From contig NADL03000092.1 of the NCBI GenBank assembly GCA_002205965.3, positions 1 through 64,000 on the forward strand: a DNA stretch of 64,000 nucleotides, given 5' to 3'. The stretch is from Kappaphycus alvarezii. Lineage: Eukaryota > Rhodophyta > Florideophyceae > Gigartinales > Solieriaceae. Below are positions 47,703-57,312 of the stretch, piece by piece. The translations under genes were made by a program, and so were the position numbers. Numbering within the stretch: the stretch's first letter is position 1; every line of letters starts with the position of its first letter. The notes below the pieces were generated by a model. The model searched no databases, was not told the DNA's origin, and saw nothing but the letters and a program-made list of their open reading frames with translations.

Positions 47703-50683
47703 TCATGCCTCGACACTCAACTTAATGTACTTGGCATAGGGCGGGAAGGCCAGCGAAAACCTCCCCGCAACCGCCGGTCCGTGCTCCGCCTCCATCTTGT
47801 ACTCACCCATCACCCTTAGTTTAGCTCCTTTCCCGCAAGGCAGTGCATCCAAATCCTCTACCACCTGCTCCAACAGCTCCTCCCTCTTGTCTTCTGGCCC
47901 GACACCCAATTGTAACACCAACGCCCGCTCCACTGCTGCAATCCCATCGGCCATAAATCCAACCATGAACCTCTCCTCGTCCGTTTGCACCCTCTCTCCC
48001 AGCGCCTTGATGCGCACCACCATGCCACGATATATATCTAAGCTTCCCTCCTTCATAGTAGGGACCCCAGCCACGTATTCCAGGTAGTCCAGGATCAATC
48101 CCCCACCGACCGACCAGTCTTTGATGTGTTTCCTCCCTCCCAGCGCCGATAAGAGGTCTCGCACCACTCCATACTGCCCCACCTCCCTCCGCGCTACCAT
48201 CTCCGGAAACACAACCTCGGTGAGCAATTCGTGCGCCATCGCCGCCCCTTCCTCGGTTCCCGCGCGTACCCACCATTCACATTCCTCTAGATACTCCCTG
48301 TCTACGTGAGCCATCACCGCCTTGGCCTCGGCGATCCATTCTTTCGGCACTCGCAGCACATCCTCAAGAAATCTTTCCGGTTCAATTTCACCGCATACTT
48401 TGCGCAAATTCTGCTCCCTACCACCCTCTCGTTTGTCGATCTGGTTCCCGTCTCGCTGCCTCATTGCTTCCGCTTCCCATTCCACAAAATCAGCTGCAAT
48501 TTTCGGCCAATTCCTAATCAGCTCCCTCTTGAGCACGTGTTCAGATACCCCCCCACTGCAGCGTACATAAAATGACCACAAGTGCAAACCATCCGCCTCG
48601 AGCTGCGTCGCAAATTCATCGGCCAGCTTGGCTCCACCCCTCGCAATCTCCGCCCTGTCGATCAGCCCCGTCATTGTCTGATACAACAGCCAGGAAAAGC
48701 GGGCATCCATTGGGGCGTACTCACTGCCAAAGCTTGCATTTGCGTAAACCCCACTCTGTAACGGATAGGAGGCCATCGGATCGGCATACATCCGAAGCAA
48801 GTGATACACTACATCCGTATACCCCCCGCAGCCGTGCGGGCCTCCGTCGAGATCTGCGAGCGTGGGATGGCATGCACAGCCGCGGAGATTCGCTCCGCCT
48901 GCGACGGTTGGCTCGACCCGGAACCATGGAAAAATTCGAGGATAAACACGCGGTACCACGATAGACCCAGGTAGCGCGCCACAGAGCCCACATGTCCGGC
49001 GAGAGTAAGCAGGATCAAGCGCTCGTCAATGGACACGGCGGCAGTGTCTCGACAATGCTCCAAGATGGTGTCCCACTGTTCCTCTGGAATCTGATCCAAG
49101 TCTGTGCCTAATCGGTGTCCATCCGCCGCCTGGTCACCGACTTGATCCTGTTGGAGTTTTGGGGCCAGGTCGTATGCCGCAAGCTGTGCGTCGGCATCGG
49201 CGCGGAGGTCTTCCTTGGGCGACTCGAGGGCCCTAGCGACCAGCATGGCCAGTCGCAGATAGCCTGCCGCTGTAGTAATAGCCACAGCCTCTTCAATGTT
49301 GCCCACGGACAGCTGAATAAACGCGGCGCGTAAACCAGCGCCCTTGCAGTTGGTCTCCAGATCAAACGCCGTGCCGGCCGGGCCGGCGGCCCACTCTGCC
49401 ATCCTTTTCAGCAGGGTATCATCGCCTTGATACAAGACATCGGTATGCTTTTTAAACAACATGGACCAACCAAAAGGCCACATGGCATGCCCAGCTTGAC
49501 ATCGCCCGACTCGAAACAAACGCTCAACTCCTCCATCAAGGCGGCGACGGTACCATCGGCAACCTCGTCCCTGCCCAAAAACGCGTCCTTCAACGCAGGG
49601 ACCCTGACACCCTGCGGGAGATCATGCATGACACGCTCGGCCTCCACGGTGGCAACATACCAAGCGGTACAATGGACCCTCAAGACCCTGGCGACCAAAT
49701 GGCGCGGGACTTTCACCCCCCCATGATACAAGTCTGCGACATCGACTCCAAAACGAGGCACTGCAAACGGGTCATGAAGATCCTGAATACCATACCCAGG
49801 GCACAAGATGACTCCCCCCGGACCAAACGCAAGCCTAACACTCCTGCCTAACATCAAGCCAACATCCAGCCAACAGGCCTCCCTGGATGCGCCGATGGCC
49901 TTTTCCAAGTCAACGACGGGGAGTGCGGACCTAGGAAACAGCGGGTCCTTCCGAAGCGGGGCGGCGCCAAAGGGGCCAGCCTCCCTGACGACGGCGCGTT
50001 CCGCAACGGCCGCAGCGGGGGTATGTTGGACGATGTGGTCGACATCCATCATGGATACATCGGGGTGATGGTGGAGCGTACGGTTGGTGTTTGCGGGCGG
50101 GGCGACGGGGAGCTCCTCAAACAAGGCGGCTTGGACGGTGGAGGGATGGTGGACGTTGGGTTGCAGCCAGGAGCGGTGGACGAGGTGGGGGGATGGGGTG
50201 GGTCGGGGTGGGGGATTTTGGGGGGGGTGGGAGGAGGGGCGGGACGGGAGGGTCGTCGTCGAGCAAATGGCCGACGCCGAGGACGCGACGGGAGGGGCGG
50301 GAGGGGCGGGAGGGGCGGGAGGGTTGATTGAGCGAGTTGGTGGGGTGGGGGGGTTGGGGGGGGTTGGCGGGGGGGGGAGGGGGGGAGGTTGGTCATCGTC
50401 GGAATTTTCAATGTAGCGGTAGCGTGAAAAGTGGGGCACGAGAAAGGTGAGGGAGGTCGGGGTTGTGGAGATGAGAGGGAGGGAGTGTGTGCGGGCCCAG
50501 TGTTGGGCTAGGGCTGGGGTGACGGATGGGAGGGAGAGGGTAACTCGGGCGGGATTGTTTAGGGGGAGTGGAGGGGATTGAGATGGAGGTTGGGGTGGAG
50601 GATATGTGGTGGAGTGGGGGGTTGGCGGGGGCGTGGGGGAAGAAGAGGGTGTGGCCGTGTTGTGTTGTTACGGAGAGGGGCAT
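47703..50683 (-). CDS. Nucleoporin Nup96 with N-terminal Nup98-type autoproteolytic (S59) remnant
   Basis: Nup96 is a scaffold subunit of the Y-shaped (Nup107-160) complex of the nuclear pore. Reading 5' to 3': LSVTTQHGHTLFF and NNPARVTLSLPSV fit the end of the Nup98 autoproteolytic domain, closing with VPHFSRYRYIENSDDD. The HF|S here is the conserved self-cleavage junction. A Pro-rich linker follows, then the Nup96 start block DVGLMLGRSVRLAFGPGGVI, and the alpha-solenoid (WPFGWSMLFKK, NIEEAVAITTAAGYLRLAML, RFSWLLYQTM, FATQLEADGLHLWSFYVR). Frames change near 50566 (extra C, or two missing), 49489 (one C missing) and 48822 (a G/C run one base short). Conserved sequence resumes each time, giving about 993 residues from 50683. 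The start is uncertain. No FG repeats precede it, since the GRDP gene begins 445 bp upstream, so it resembles the separate plant Nup96 gene. Confidence 0.8.
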
Positions 50684-51127
50684 TGTGGGGAGGAAAGGGA
50701 AGGGGAACGGAGGCCGGGGACGGGGACGGGGACGGGGACGTTGGATGGCGGGGGAGAGGGAAGATCAAGCTTGGTCGTAAATACGAAATACGTAGGCAAT
50801 GTACTGGATCTAAGAGTAAAGCAAAATTTGGAAAAGGGGACCTGGACCTGGACCGACCGGGGCGGGGCGGGGCGGGGCGGATGTTTGCAATTTTGTCTTT
50901 TATCTTTTTGGTGCTTGCAGCCAGTAGTGTAGCAACGGGCCATTTTGGATGCAATATGCAACTGACCGTTGCATTTGCATTTCAAGCCGGCACCAAAAAA
51001 TTTTCAACGACTTTAACCGCCGCCACTTGCCATCGACCTGGCCATCCTCACCTCCACGTTCAACACCCCGACTCGCAAGCGGCCCCATCCTTCTCAACAT
51101 TCCCCCCCGCCACGCAGTGTCTTCATA
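50684..51127. promoter_or_regulatory. Divergent Nup96/GRDP intergenic region, G-rich
   Basis: It carries several (GGGGAC)n and (GGGGC)n arrays on the plus strand (about 50716-50740 and 50858-50880), like GC boxes or quadruplex-forming tracts. Both genes read away from it. The upstream extent of the Nup96 frame into this region is unresolved. Confidence 0.45.
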
Positions 51128-52743
51128 ATGCCCGCCCCAACCCCATCCCCATCCCCAACCACAACCACCACTCCCACTCCCACACCCACACCCACATCCC
51201 CTCAACCACCACCCACCACCTCCACCCAGTCCCTCCCTCGCGACCTCCAGACCATGGAACGCCACCTCTCCCACTCCACCGCAGAGTACATCCACGCCAC
51301 CCGCCGCATGATCTACCTCACCAAAGCAGTCGACCTCACCCTAGAATCCCTCTACACCGGTCCCGCCCTTGCCCGCGCCATATGGCGCTACGAAGCCCTC
51401 TGGCTCCCCCTCCTCGCCGCAATATCCGATCCACCCCCCATCCCCCCCGCCACTGGACCACCCACACCTTTGCCTCCAAAGTCTCCGAGATTCGCGCAAA
51501 GAACTTTGCAAAAGGAGGTCTCCATCTCACCCCCGCCCACCTCATTCCCCCGATAGACATTGCATGGGTCTGGCATGTACACCGCTTGAACCCCGACATG
51601 TACCACCAAGATCTCTCCCGTTTTGCACCCCACCACCCCAACACACGCCACTTTCACCGCGCCTGCGCAACCTCCATACACACCGCCTTTCGCTTCTCCG
51701 ACGGCGAGGATGCACAGAGTCGATCCACACGCCGCTTATGGGCCATCGTCTATCCCTTTGAGCCCTTTGTCCCCCGCTGCCTATTGTCCTGCTCCTACCA
51801 ACAGGAAATGGCCGCAAAACGTCTCGATATCACACAGTACACCAATGAGATTGCCAGGCGCTCCTTCCGCTCCCTGTTGACCTATGATCTCGCCCTGGCT
51901 GCACGTCTGCAGCGCGCGTTTTTGTACCAGTTGGTCGACGACAACCATCCGGACAAGGCCGATTTGTTTGAAACCAACGCCTATTTGCATCGCGCCTTTA
52001 CCAGGTACTTGCACTTTATCCTGCTTCATCCACGCGCTCCAAACCTCTTTTTGGTCCCCATGAATGATATCAACATCATCTGGCATATGCATCTCAGCGC
52101 TACCATCGAGTATGACCATGATTGCCGCGCCCTAATTTCCCGTCGCATTCCCCACGACACCATTGCCGTCGACCAACGTCGCCAGCAACAGCTCGACCGA
52201 ATGGAGGCCGATGTTGCCGCCCACGGCAACTCCACCCTCGATCAAGACGCCATGGAGGATGATGAATTGGCAGACCTTTTGGAAAAGAGGAGGCGCGGAG
52301 TCTCGGTCCGTGAGACAAAGGCCCTGTGGGAGGCAACCTACGGTTCAAAGCCCCGCTACGACCTCCCCGACACCCGCTATCGCGGCGAACCCCCGGGTGA
52401 ACGAGGCGGCTTCAAGGAAGCATTTGAAAAGGTCAACGGTGCAACCAGGGATATCCCTTGGCCGGAGATGCTGGCCCGCATGTCGCTCTCCATTCTCGTC
52501 TTTATTGCAGGCCTGTGCCTCTTGTGCTTTGCCTTTATCAAGACAATGGTCGCACACGGCGTCTACCTGCTGGGCTTGCCCACCGCCATCGCCGTCATGG
52601 CCCTTGCCCTCTACCTGTTTCTGTCTATCCCCATTAGCCGCCCGCTCAGTTCCGACTCGAGGTACTGGCTCGAGCGATCCTACAAGCAGACTCACGACCC
52701 GCTTCCTCCGTACCTTGTTTCAAGCAGCCGCAAGTCCCAATGA
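51128..52743 (+). CDS. GRDP-like (DUF1399) protein with two C-terminal membrane helices, one frame break
   Basis: Glycine-rich-domain-protein-like (DUF1399) proteins are known from plants and fungi, and their biochemical role is unclear. From the ATG at 51128: a Pro/Thr-rich leader, then YIHATRRMIYLTKAVDLTLE and AIWRYEALWLPLLAAI. A poly-C stretch at about 51430-51450 appears one base short. Reading then continues with IPPIDIAWVWHVHRLNPDMY, the diagnostic PPxDxxWxWHxHxLxP motif. The second repeat carries VPMNDINIIWHMHLS. The C-terminal third is polar and then has two hydrophobic helices (about 52487-52635) before a short tail ending VSSSRKSQ, which predicts membrane anchoring. Total length is about 538 residues. 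The 721-codon frame that starts at 50578 has a spurious N terminus. The gene is convergent with the HOP gene, 263 bp away. Confidence 0.75.
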
Positions 52744-52962
52744 GCCTTGGCCACCAGGTGCACAGCCGTGCAGTGCTTGAATCCAAGCGGACACTCGTCG
52801 TCAACTCATTTACGGATATAGTAAATCTATCAACTAGTGAGTTTCTCCAGTACAAAGAGTCGACAGGGAAATCCATGGCCGATGCAGCGCGCCTTGGGCG
52901 CGGGGTGTCACAGCAAGACCATAACGAGCTCCCCCCGCAAGAGCCACGTGATCGGCAGGTGC

Positions 52963-52989
52963 GACGCGATGCGATGCGATGCGATGCGC
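52963..52989. repeat. Short (GCGAT)n array
   Basis: Four to five consecutive GCGAT units lie in the spacer between the convergent GRDP and HOP genes. No function is evident. Confidence 0.7.
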
Positions 52990-53006
52990 TGTACAGGCGG
53001 GAGCGA

Positions 53007-54335
53007 TCATCCGACACGCAAAAAGCCCGAGGCGACGAGCTTTTGAATCTTTGCGGCAATGACCGGGTCACGCATGGCCTGTGCGGCAAACTTGGGGTCA
53101 TCCTGCATATTTTTGAGCATGGTTTGCATCTGCGGGTCCTGCAGAATCTGCTGAATCTCGGGGTCCTTCATGGCCTGCTCCATTTGCGCGTGGTCAACTT
53201 CACCCGAGCTCTGCTGCTCCTGGATCTTCATCTGAGTCTTGAGCATACCCTGTCGCAACTCTTTGTTGTTTGGGGCGAGCTTGAGGCCCTTTTCGTAGAC
53301 GGTGAGGCACTTGTGGTACTCTTTCATAAAGAAGTGGATATTTCCCTTGCGGATGTAGGCCTTGACAAAGTTGGGGTCAATTTCAAGACAGCGATCGCAG
53401 TCCTTCATGGCCATTGGAAACTCGCCCAGCTTCATATAAGCGGCGGCACGGTTGGAATAGGGGGCGGCATCATTGGGATTACGCTTGATAGCCTCGGTAT
53501 ACTTTGCAATACTCTCCGGAAACTTGCCCGCCAAAAACAGGTCATTCCCCTCCTTTCGCTCCTTTGCCGACAACTCGGGGTCGACATAAGCCTCCTCCTG
53601 TTTCTTCTTGCGAATTCTCTGGGCCTCACGCAAGGTGCGCATAATCTTTGCATCCGACGATTCCACCAGACTCTTTTCATACGCCTCGATAGCCTTGTCA
53701 TAATCCTCCAACCTCATATAAGCATTGCCCATACGGCCGTACGCCCTTGCAATAATCTTAAAATCGGTACGCAAATTCCTCTCCAAATTCTCATCTATGG
53801 CCTTTTGACAATCGCGAATGCACAGATCCAAATCGCCAGCCTCGAGATGTGCGGCTGCACGATTGGTATACAAGGCCATATTGTCCGGGTCCAACTTTAA
53901 AGCGGCGGTATAACGTGCAATAGCCTCTGGAAAGTCGCGGCGTTTATAAGCGGCGGTGCCGCGGTCCTTTTCCGCGGCGGCGTCACGTTGGGCGCGTTGT
54001 TGCGGGTTGAGGTCGTGGTCGTTGTCCATCGGTGCGGGATGTACGGAGGTTGGATCGGGATGGGTGGCGGTGTGGTCCGAGACTTGGGCGTCTGCATCTT
54101 CGACGACGGTTTCATGGGCGGGGGCCTTTTCGGTGGTCGGGGCAGCGGCTTGCTTGGAAAGAGCGGTGAAGAGTTGCAGGACGCGGGGATCGGCTATGTG
54201 TTTGGTGATGGCTTTGGGATCTGTTTTCAACTCGGTGATGATGGTCTGGAAGGAAGGGTCGGAGAGAAGGGAGGCTGTTTCGGGGTTGGAGGACAGTTTC
54301 TCCCAGAGTTCTGGGCCGAAGAGAGGGTTGTTCAT
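53007..54335 (-). CDS. HOP/STI1-family Hsp70-Hsp90 co-chaperone lacking TPR1
   Basis: This intact 442-residue protein starts at the ATG at 54335. Layout: an N-terminal DP1/STI1 motif (about residues 1-60, NPETASLLSDPSFQTIITEL), a charged linker, TPR2A (about 115-245), TPR2B (about 255-370) and a C-terminal DP2 (about 380-442, DPEIQQILQDPQMQTMLKNM, ending KIQKLVASGF). HOP passes clients from Hsp70 to Hsp90, and TPR2A holds the Hsp90 C-terminal EEVD. The classical N-terminal TPR1, which holds Hsp70, is absent, and the 399-bp spacer to the next gene leaves no room for it. The TPR2A clamp is K-x3-T (KDRGT, where Asn is usual), then N, R, R. TPR2B keeps Asn, Asn, Lys and Arg. The cytosolic role is inferred from the family. 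Confidence 0.9.
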   Translation of the reverse strand: MNNPLFGPELWEKLSSNPETASLLSDPSFQTIITELKTDPKAITKHIADPRVLQLFTALSKQAAAPTTEKAPAHETVVEDADAQVSDHTATHPDPTSVHPAPMDNDHDLNPQQRAQRDAAAEKDRGTAAYKRRDFPEAIARYTAALKLDPDNMALYTNRAAAHLEAGDLDLCIRDCQKAIDENLERNLRTDFKIIARAYGRMGNAYMRLEDYDKAIEAYEKSLVESSDAKIMRTLREAQRIRKKKQEEAYVDPELSAKERKEGNDLFLAGKFPESIAKYTEAIKRNPNDAAPYSNRAAAYMKLGEFPMAMKDCDRCLEIDPNFVKAYIRKGNIHFFMKEYHKCLTVYEKGLKLAPNNKELRQGMLKTQMKIQEQQSSGEVDHAQMEQAMKDPEIQQILQDPQMQTMLKNMQDDPKFAAQAMRDPVIAAKIQKLVASGFLRVG

Positions 54336-54734
54336 TGGGTAACGGAGGGGTGGGAGAAGAACGAGATGGTGGGGGAGACGAGGAGGAGGGGAGGGGACGG
54401 AGGGGGCAGATTCGCGTCTTATCAGCTTGTCACGAATGGAGAAATAGATGTTTCTCGAGTTTTGGCAGCCGGGCGAATCCGCTCGATGAAAGTTCCAAAC
54501 TCTCCTATCTCCCGTCCACGTCGTCCTTGGATCAATCTAGACAAACTCCCGTCATTGGTTCCATGCCATATACACGTGTCCCTGCGGTCCTTTGGATTCA
54601 AACATCTATCAATTACTTTACCCAGCATCCAATTACCCGTTATAATTAATTACCTATCACACCCTAATCAAAACCCCTTCCCCACCGGTGCCACACCCCC
54701 TTCCCCCCCGCCAACAGAACAAGAAAATCCGAAA
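54336..54734. promoter_or_regulatory. Bidirectional promoter region, HOP / SDR1
   Basis: 399 bp separate the divergent start codons. TATAATTA at 54641-54648 lies 94 bp before the SDR1 ATG. No clear TATA was seen on the HOP side. Confidence 0.5.
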
Positions 54735-55766
54735 ATGTCCACCAAGCCCACAGTCGCCGTCTCCGGCATCACCGGCTTTATCGGCGCGCAAGTCGCCGAC
54801 GCCCTCCTCACCCGCGGCTACACCGTGCACGGCACAGTCCGCCGCAACACCCCCGACCGCCTCGCCCACCTCACCACCCATCCCAACGCCTCCAACCTCC
54901 ACGTCTTCGAAGCAGACCTCACCACCCCCGACTCATTCGACCCCGTCGTCCAAGGCTGCCACTACGCCATCCACGTCGCGTCCCCCTATACCTCCAACGT
55001 GAAGGACCCTCAAAAACAACTTGTGCACCCCGCCGTCAACGGGACCCTCTCCTTTCTTGCCAGTTGCAAAAAAGCCGCAGTTGCCAAAGTGGTGCTCACG
55101 AGTTCCGTTGGCGCGATTGCAGACGCCGGTGCAGCGGGTCTGGTCTTTGATGAATCGCACTGGAATCAGCTCTCGTCGCTTACAAGAATGCCGTATTTTT
55201 ACTCCAAGACGCTTGCGGAGCGTGCGGCGTGGGAGTATGCAGAGGAGAATGGAATCAAGTTGGTGGTTGTCAACCCGGTGGCGGTGGTGGGGCCGTCTAT
55301 GGTTGATGTGTTGAATGAGAGTGCGGGTATTTTCGTGAAGATTGTGCAGGGCCCTTCCATGGGGATTGTGGATTTGCAGTTGTCGGTGGTGGATGTGAGG
55401 GATGTGGCAGAGGCGCATGTGGTGGCCATGGAGAATGAGGGGGCGGAGGGGAGGTACATTTGCGCGGCGGATGGTATGCTGTCGGTTGGGGAGATTACGG
55501 AGGTTGCGAATGATATGGGGTTGAATGCACCAACGAGGGATCTGACGGGGAGATTTATGTCTGCCGTGATAAGGGCGTTGAGTTATTTGGTTCCTGGGGG
55601 GGATGGCGGGACGTTTTTGAGGAATCATTTGGGGAATCCGGTAATCCCTTCGAATGAGAAGATTAAGAGGGATTTGGGAATAAAGTTTCGTGATGCAAAG
55701 GACACGGCGAGGGAGACTTTTGAGGATTTGATCAAGCGCGGCTACTTGCAAAAGCCGACGGCTTGA
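54735..55766 (+). CDS. Dihydroflavonol-reductase-like extended SDR, copy 1
   Basis: This 343-residue protein begins MSTKPTVAVSGITGFIGAQV, with the Rossmann dinucleotide motif GxxGxxG (GITGFIG) and the downstream Arg of GTVRRN suggesting NADPH use. VVLTSSVGAIAD supplies the catalytic Ser region and MPYFYSKTLAERAAW the YxxxK pair. The substrate-side segment VNPVAVVGPSM and the C-terminal block NHLGNPVIPSNEKIKRDLGI follow. The family (dihydroflavonol reductase, cinnamoyl-CoA reductase, Gre2-type ketoreductases) reduces carbonyls in the cytosol, but the substrate cannot be told from sequence. I chose the ATG at 54735 because the Rossmann strand starts six residues later. Its closest relative is the neighbour at 57313. 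Confidence 0.88.
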   Translation: MSTKPTVAVSGITGFIGAQVADALLTRGYTVHGTVRRNTPDRLAHLTTHPNASNLHVFEADLTTPDSFDPVVQGCHYAIHVASPYTSNVKDPQKQLVHPAVNGTLSFLASCKKAAVAKVVLTSSVGAIADAGAAGLVFDESHWNQLSSLTRMPYFYSKTLAERAAWEYAEENGIKLVVVNPVAVVGPSMVDVLNESAGIFVKIVQGPSMGIVDLQLSVVDVRDVAEAHVVAMENEGAEGRYICAADGMLSVGEITEVANDMGLNAPTRDLTGRFMSAVIRALSYLVPGGDGGTFLRNHLGNPVIPSNEKIKRDLGIKFRDAKDTARETFEDLIKRGYLQKPTA

Positions 55767-57312
55767 GTTTTCTGTACGGGTGGAGGGATTTTGTGGGTGC
55801 AGTGGTATGTTGATTGACAGGACGGCGGGAAAGGGAGGGGCGGGACGAGGTGGATTGGGGCGTTGTGGACTTGGACTTGCACTGGTGGTGTCAAAGTGGC
55901 AAGGGTGGAGGGTTGTGAGCGAATTAGTGGGAGAGTATGTTATTGAAAAGTAGTGTATTGCGGAATGATAGGCAGACCTGTTGTGATAGAATGTTTTTGT
56001 TTGAGAATGTTGAGTAGACGAGAGTGGGATAGATGCTGGAGCGTGTTTTGGTTGTCAGTTGTATGTGTATCAAGCATTGTGTTAAAAGTGAATTGATAGT
56101 ATCATGGTGGCTTGTTCGAGGTGGGAATCTGATTCGATACACTGCAGGGGAGACAAGGTGCAGTGTGTCAAGACCTGACACTCCCTGTAGCGTACAATCT
56201 GTGCGCTTGGTCGATTGGGTTGCCGCAAGGTTCAATGCCATGGACGGTGGACGATACGATATTCGGTTGTCGCCGGGCCTTGACCGTGCGGGAGGGCGCG
56301 TTGACGGTACTTGCCGGCGTTGGCCTGGCGATTACCCACTGTAATGGCCTGGCTTGGCTTGTCTTAGTAGTTACCGGTGCGTGAGATAGTTAATCTCAAG
56401 ATAATCTTGTATTGTACTGTCCATGTTGATGCACTGCTGTACAACATGGAACATCCAATCAGAACAAAGCGTCCTAGTACAACTGGCACAACTGGCACAA
56501 TTGTCGACAATCGCCGCCAATGACATGCCACCTGCATAGTCTCCTAAAAATAAGCGAAAATCATAGATGATCTCGAGACTCCCCCCTCAAGCCCCTCATA
56601 CTTGTAATACTGTAATACAGTAATAGTAATCAGAATCATCACTCAGCCAATTCCAGATATTTTGATCCAAGAAAACAAGACTTTAGTCGCAAAGCTGTTC
56701 CTCCTCCTCCCCTTCCTCCAATGCCATACAAATCACAACAATTGAATCTAACTTCATCCTGCGCGTCAATCACCTCTGTAAACAACGACAGTGCTTTCGC
56801 CTCTTTGCCTTTGCCATCCGACCATCGACTGCAGTCTCCCTCCCAAGTTCCGCTCTGCTGCTCTCGCTCAATCCCCATATCCTTCAAACCTATGTATCTA
56901 CACCATCTGCATCTTGTTCATTACGGATTGCCATTCTGCCCACATATTCTCTGTCAACGATTCCATCACCCCTGGAGCGCAGCTCTCATTCCCAAAAATA
57001 CGCTAGCCTGGATGCAATTACGTACACTGCGGTGTTGCGAACGCTAATTGGCCCACAGAATATGCCCCGAGTACGCTAATTGGTCTGTTTGGATACCACC
57101 GCCCAATTTATACAACTATCCTTCAAACACCCCTGATACGGTACAAACCTTATTTCGTCCTTCCCTCGTACCAATACACAGATTTTTATATTCTCAATTC
57201 ACTATTTGCTACGGCGCAGACAGCGGACCTGGAGGCTCCCGGCACTAGAACCATCCATTCTCGCCCTCCACCACACCAAAACTAACCAAACCCACATCCC
57301 CACCCTCCCCTC
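55767..57312. other. Spacer between the tandem SDR genes
   Basis: No gene was supported. It contains small inverted repeats (CCATGTTG...CAACATGG near 56421-56450; TACTGTAATACAGTA near 56608). A TATA-like TTTATATT at 57185-57192 lies 128 bp before the second SDR start. Confidence 0.45.

Noticed and set aside
49408..50439. Nup96 pieces as three separate genes
   Set aside because: Conserved Nup96 sequence passes from one frame to the next at single-base slips with no intervening start, promoter or spacer.
47703..50683. Introns as the cause of the frame changes
   Set aside because: The frame changes need only one base each and occur within continuous homologous protein, so no GT...AG segment could be removed without losing conserved residues.
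50578..51127. N-terminal ~180 codons of the 721-codon plus-strand frame
   Set aside because: The sequence is Gly/Arg/Trp-rich read-through of G-rich promoter DNA. Conserved GRDP sequence begins only after the ATG at 51128, in another frame.
54933..55751. 272-codon minus-strand frame opposite SDR copy 1
   Set aside because: His/Arg/Pro-rich antisense shadow of a GC-rich gene. The plus strand has the full SDR motif set.
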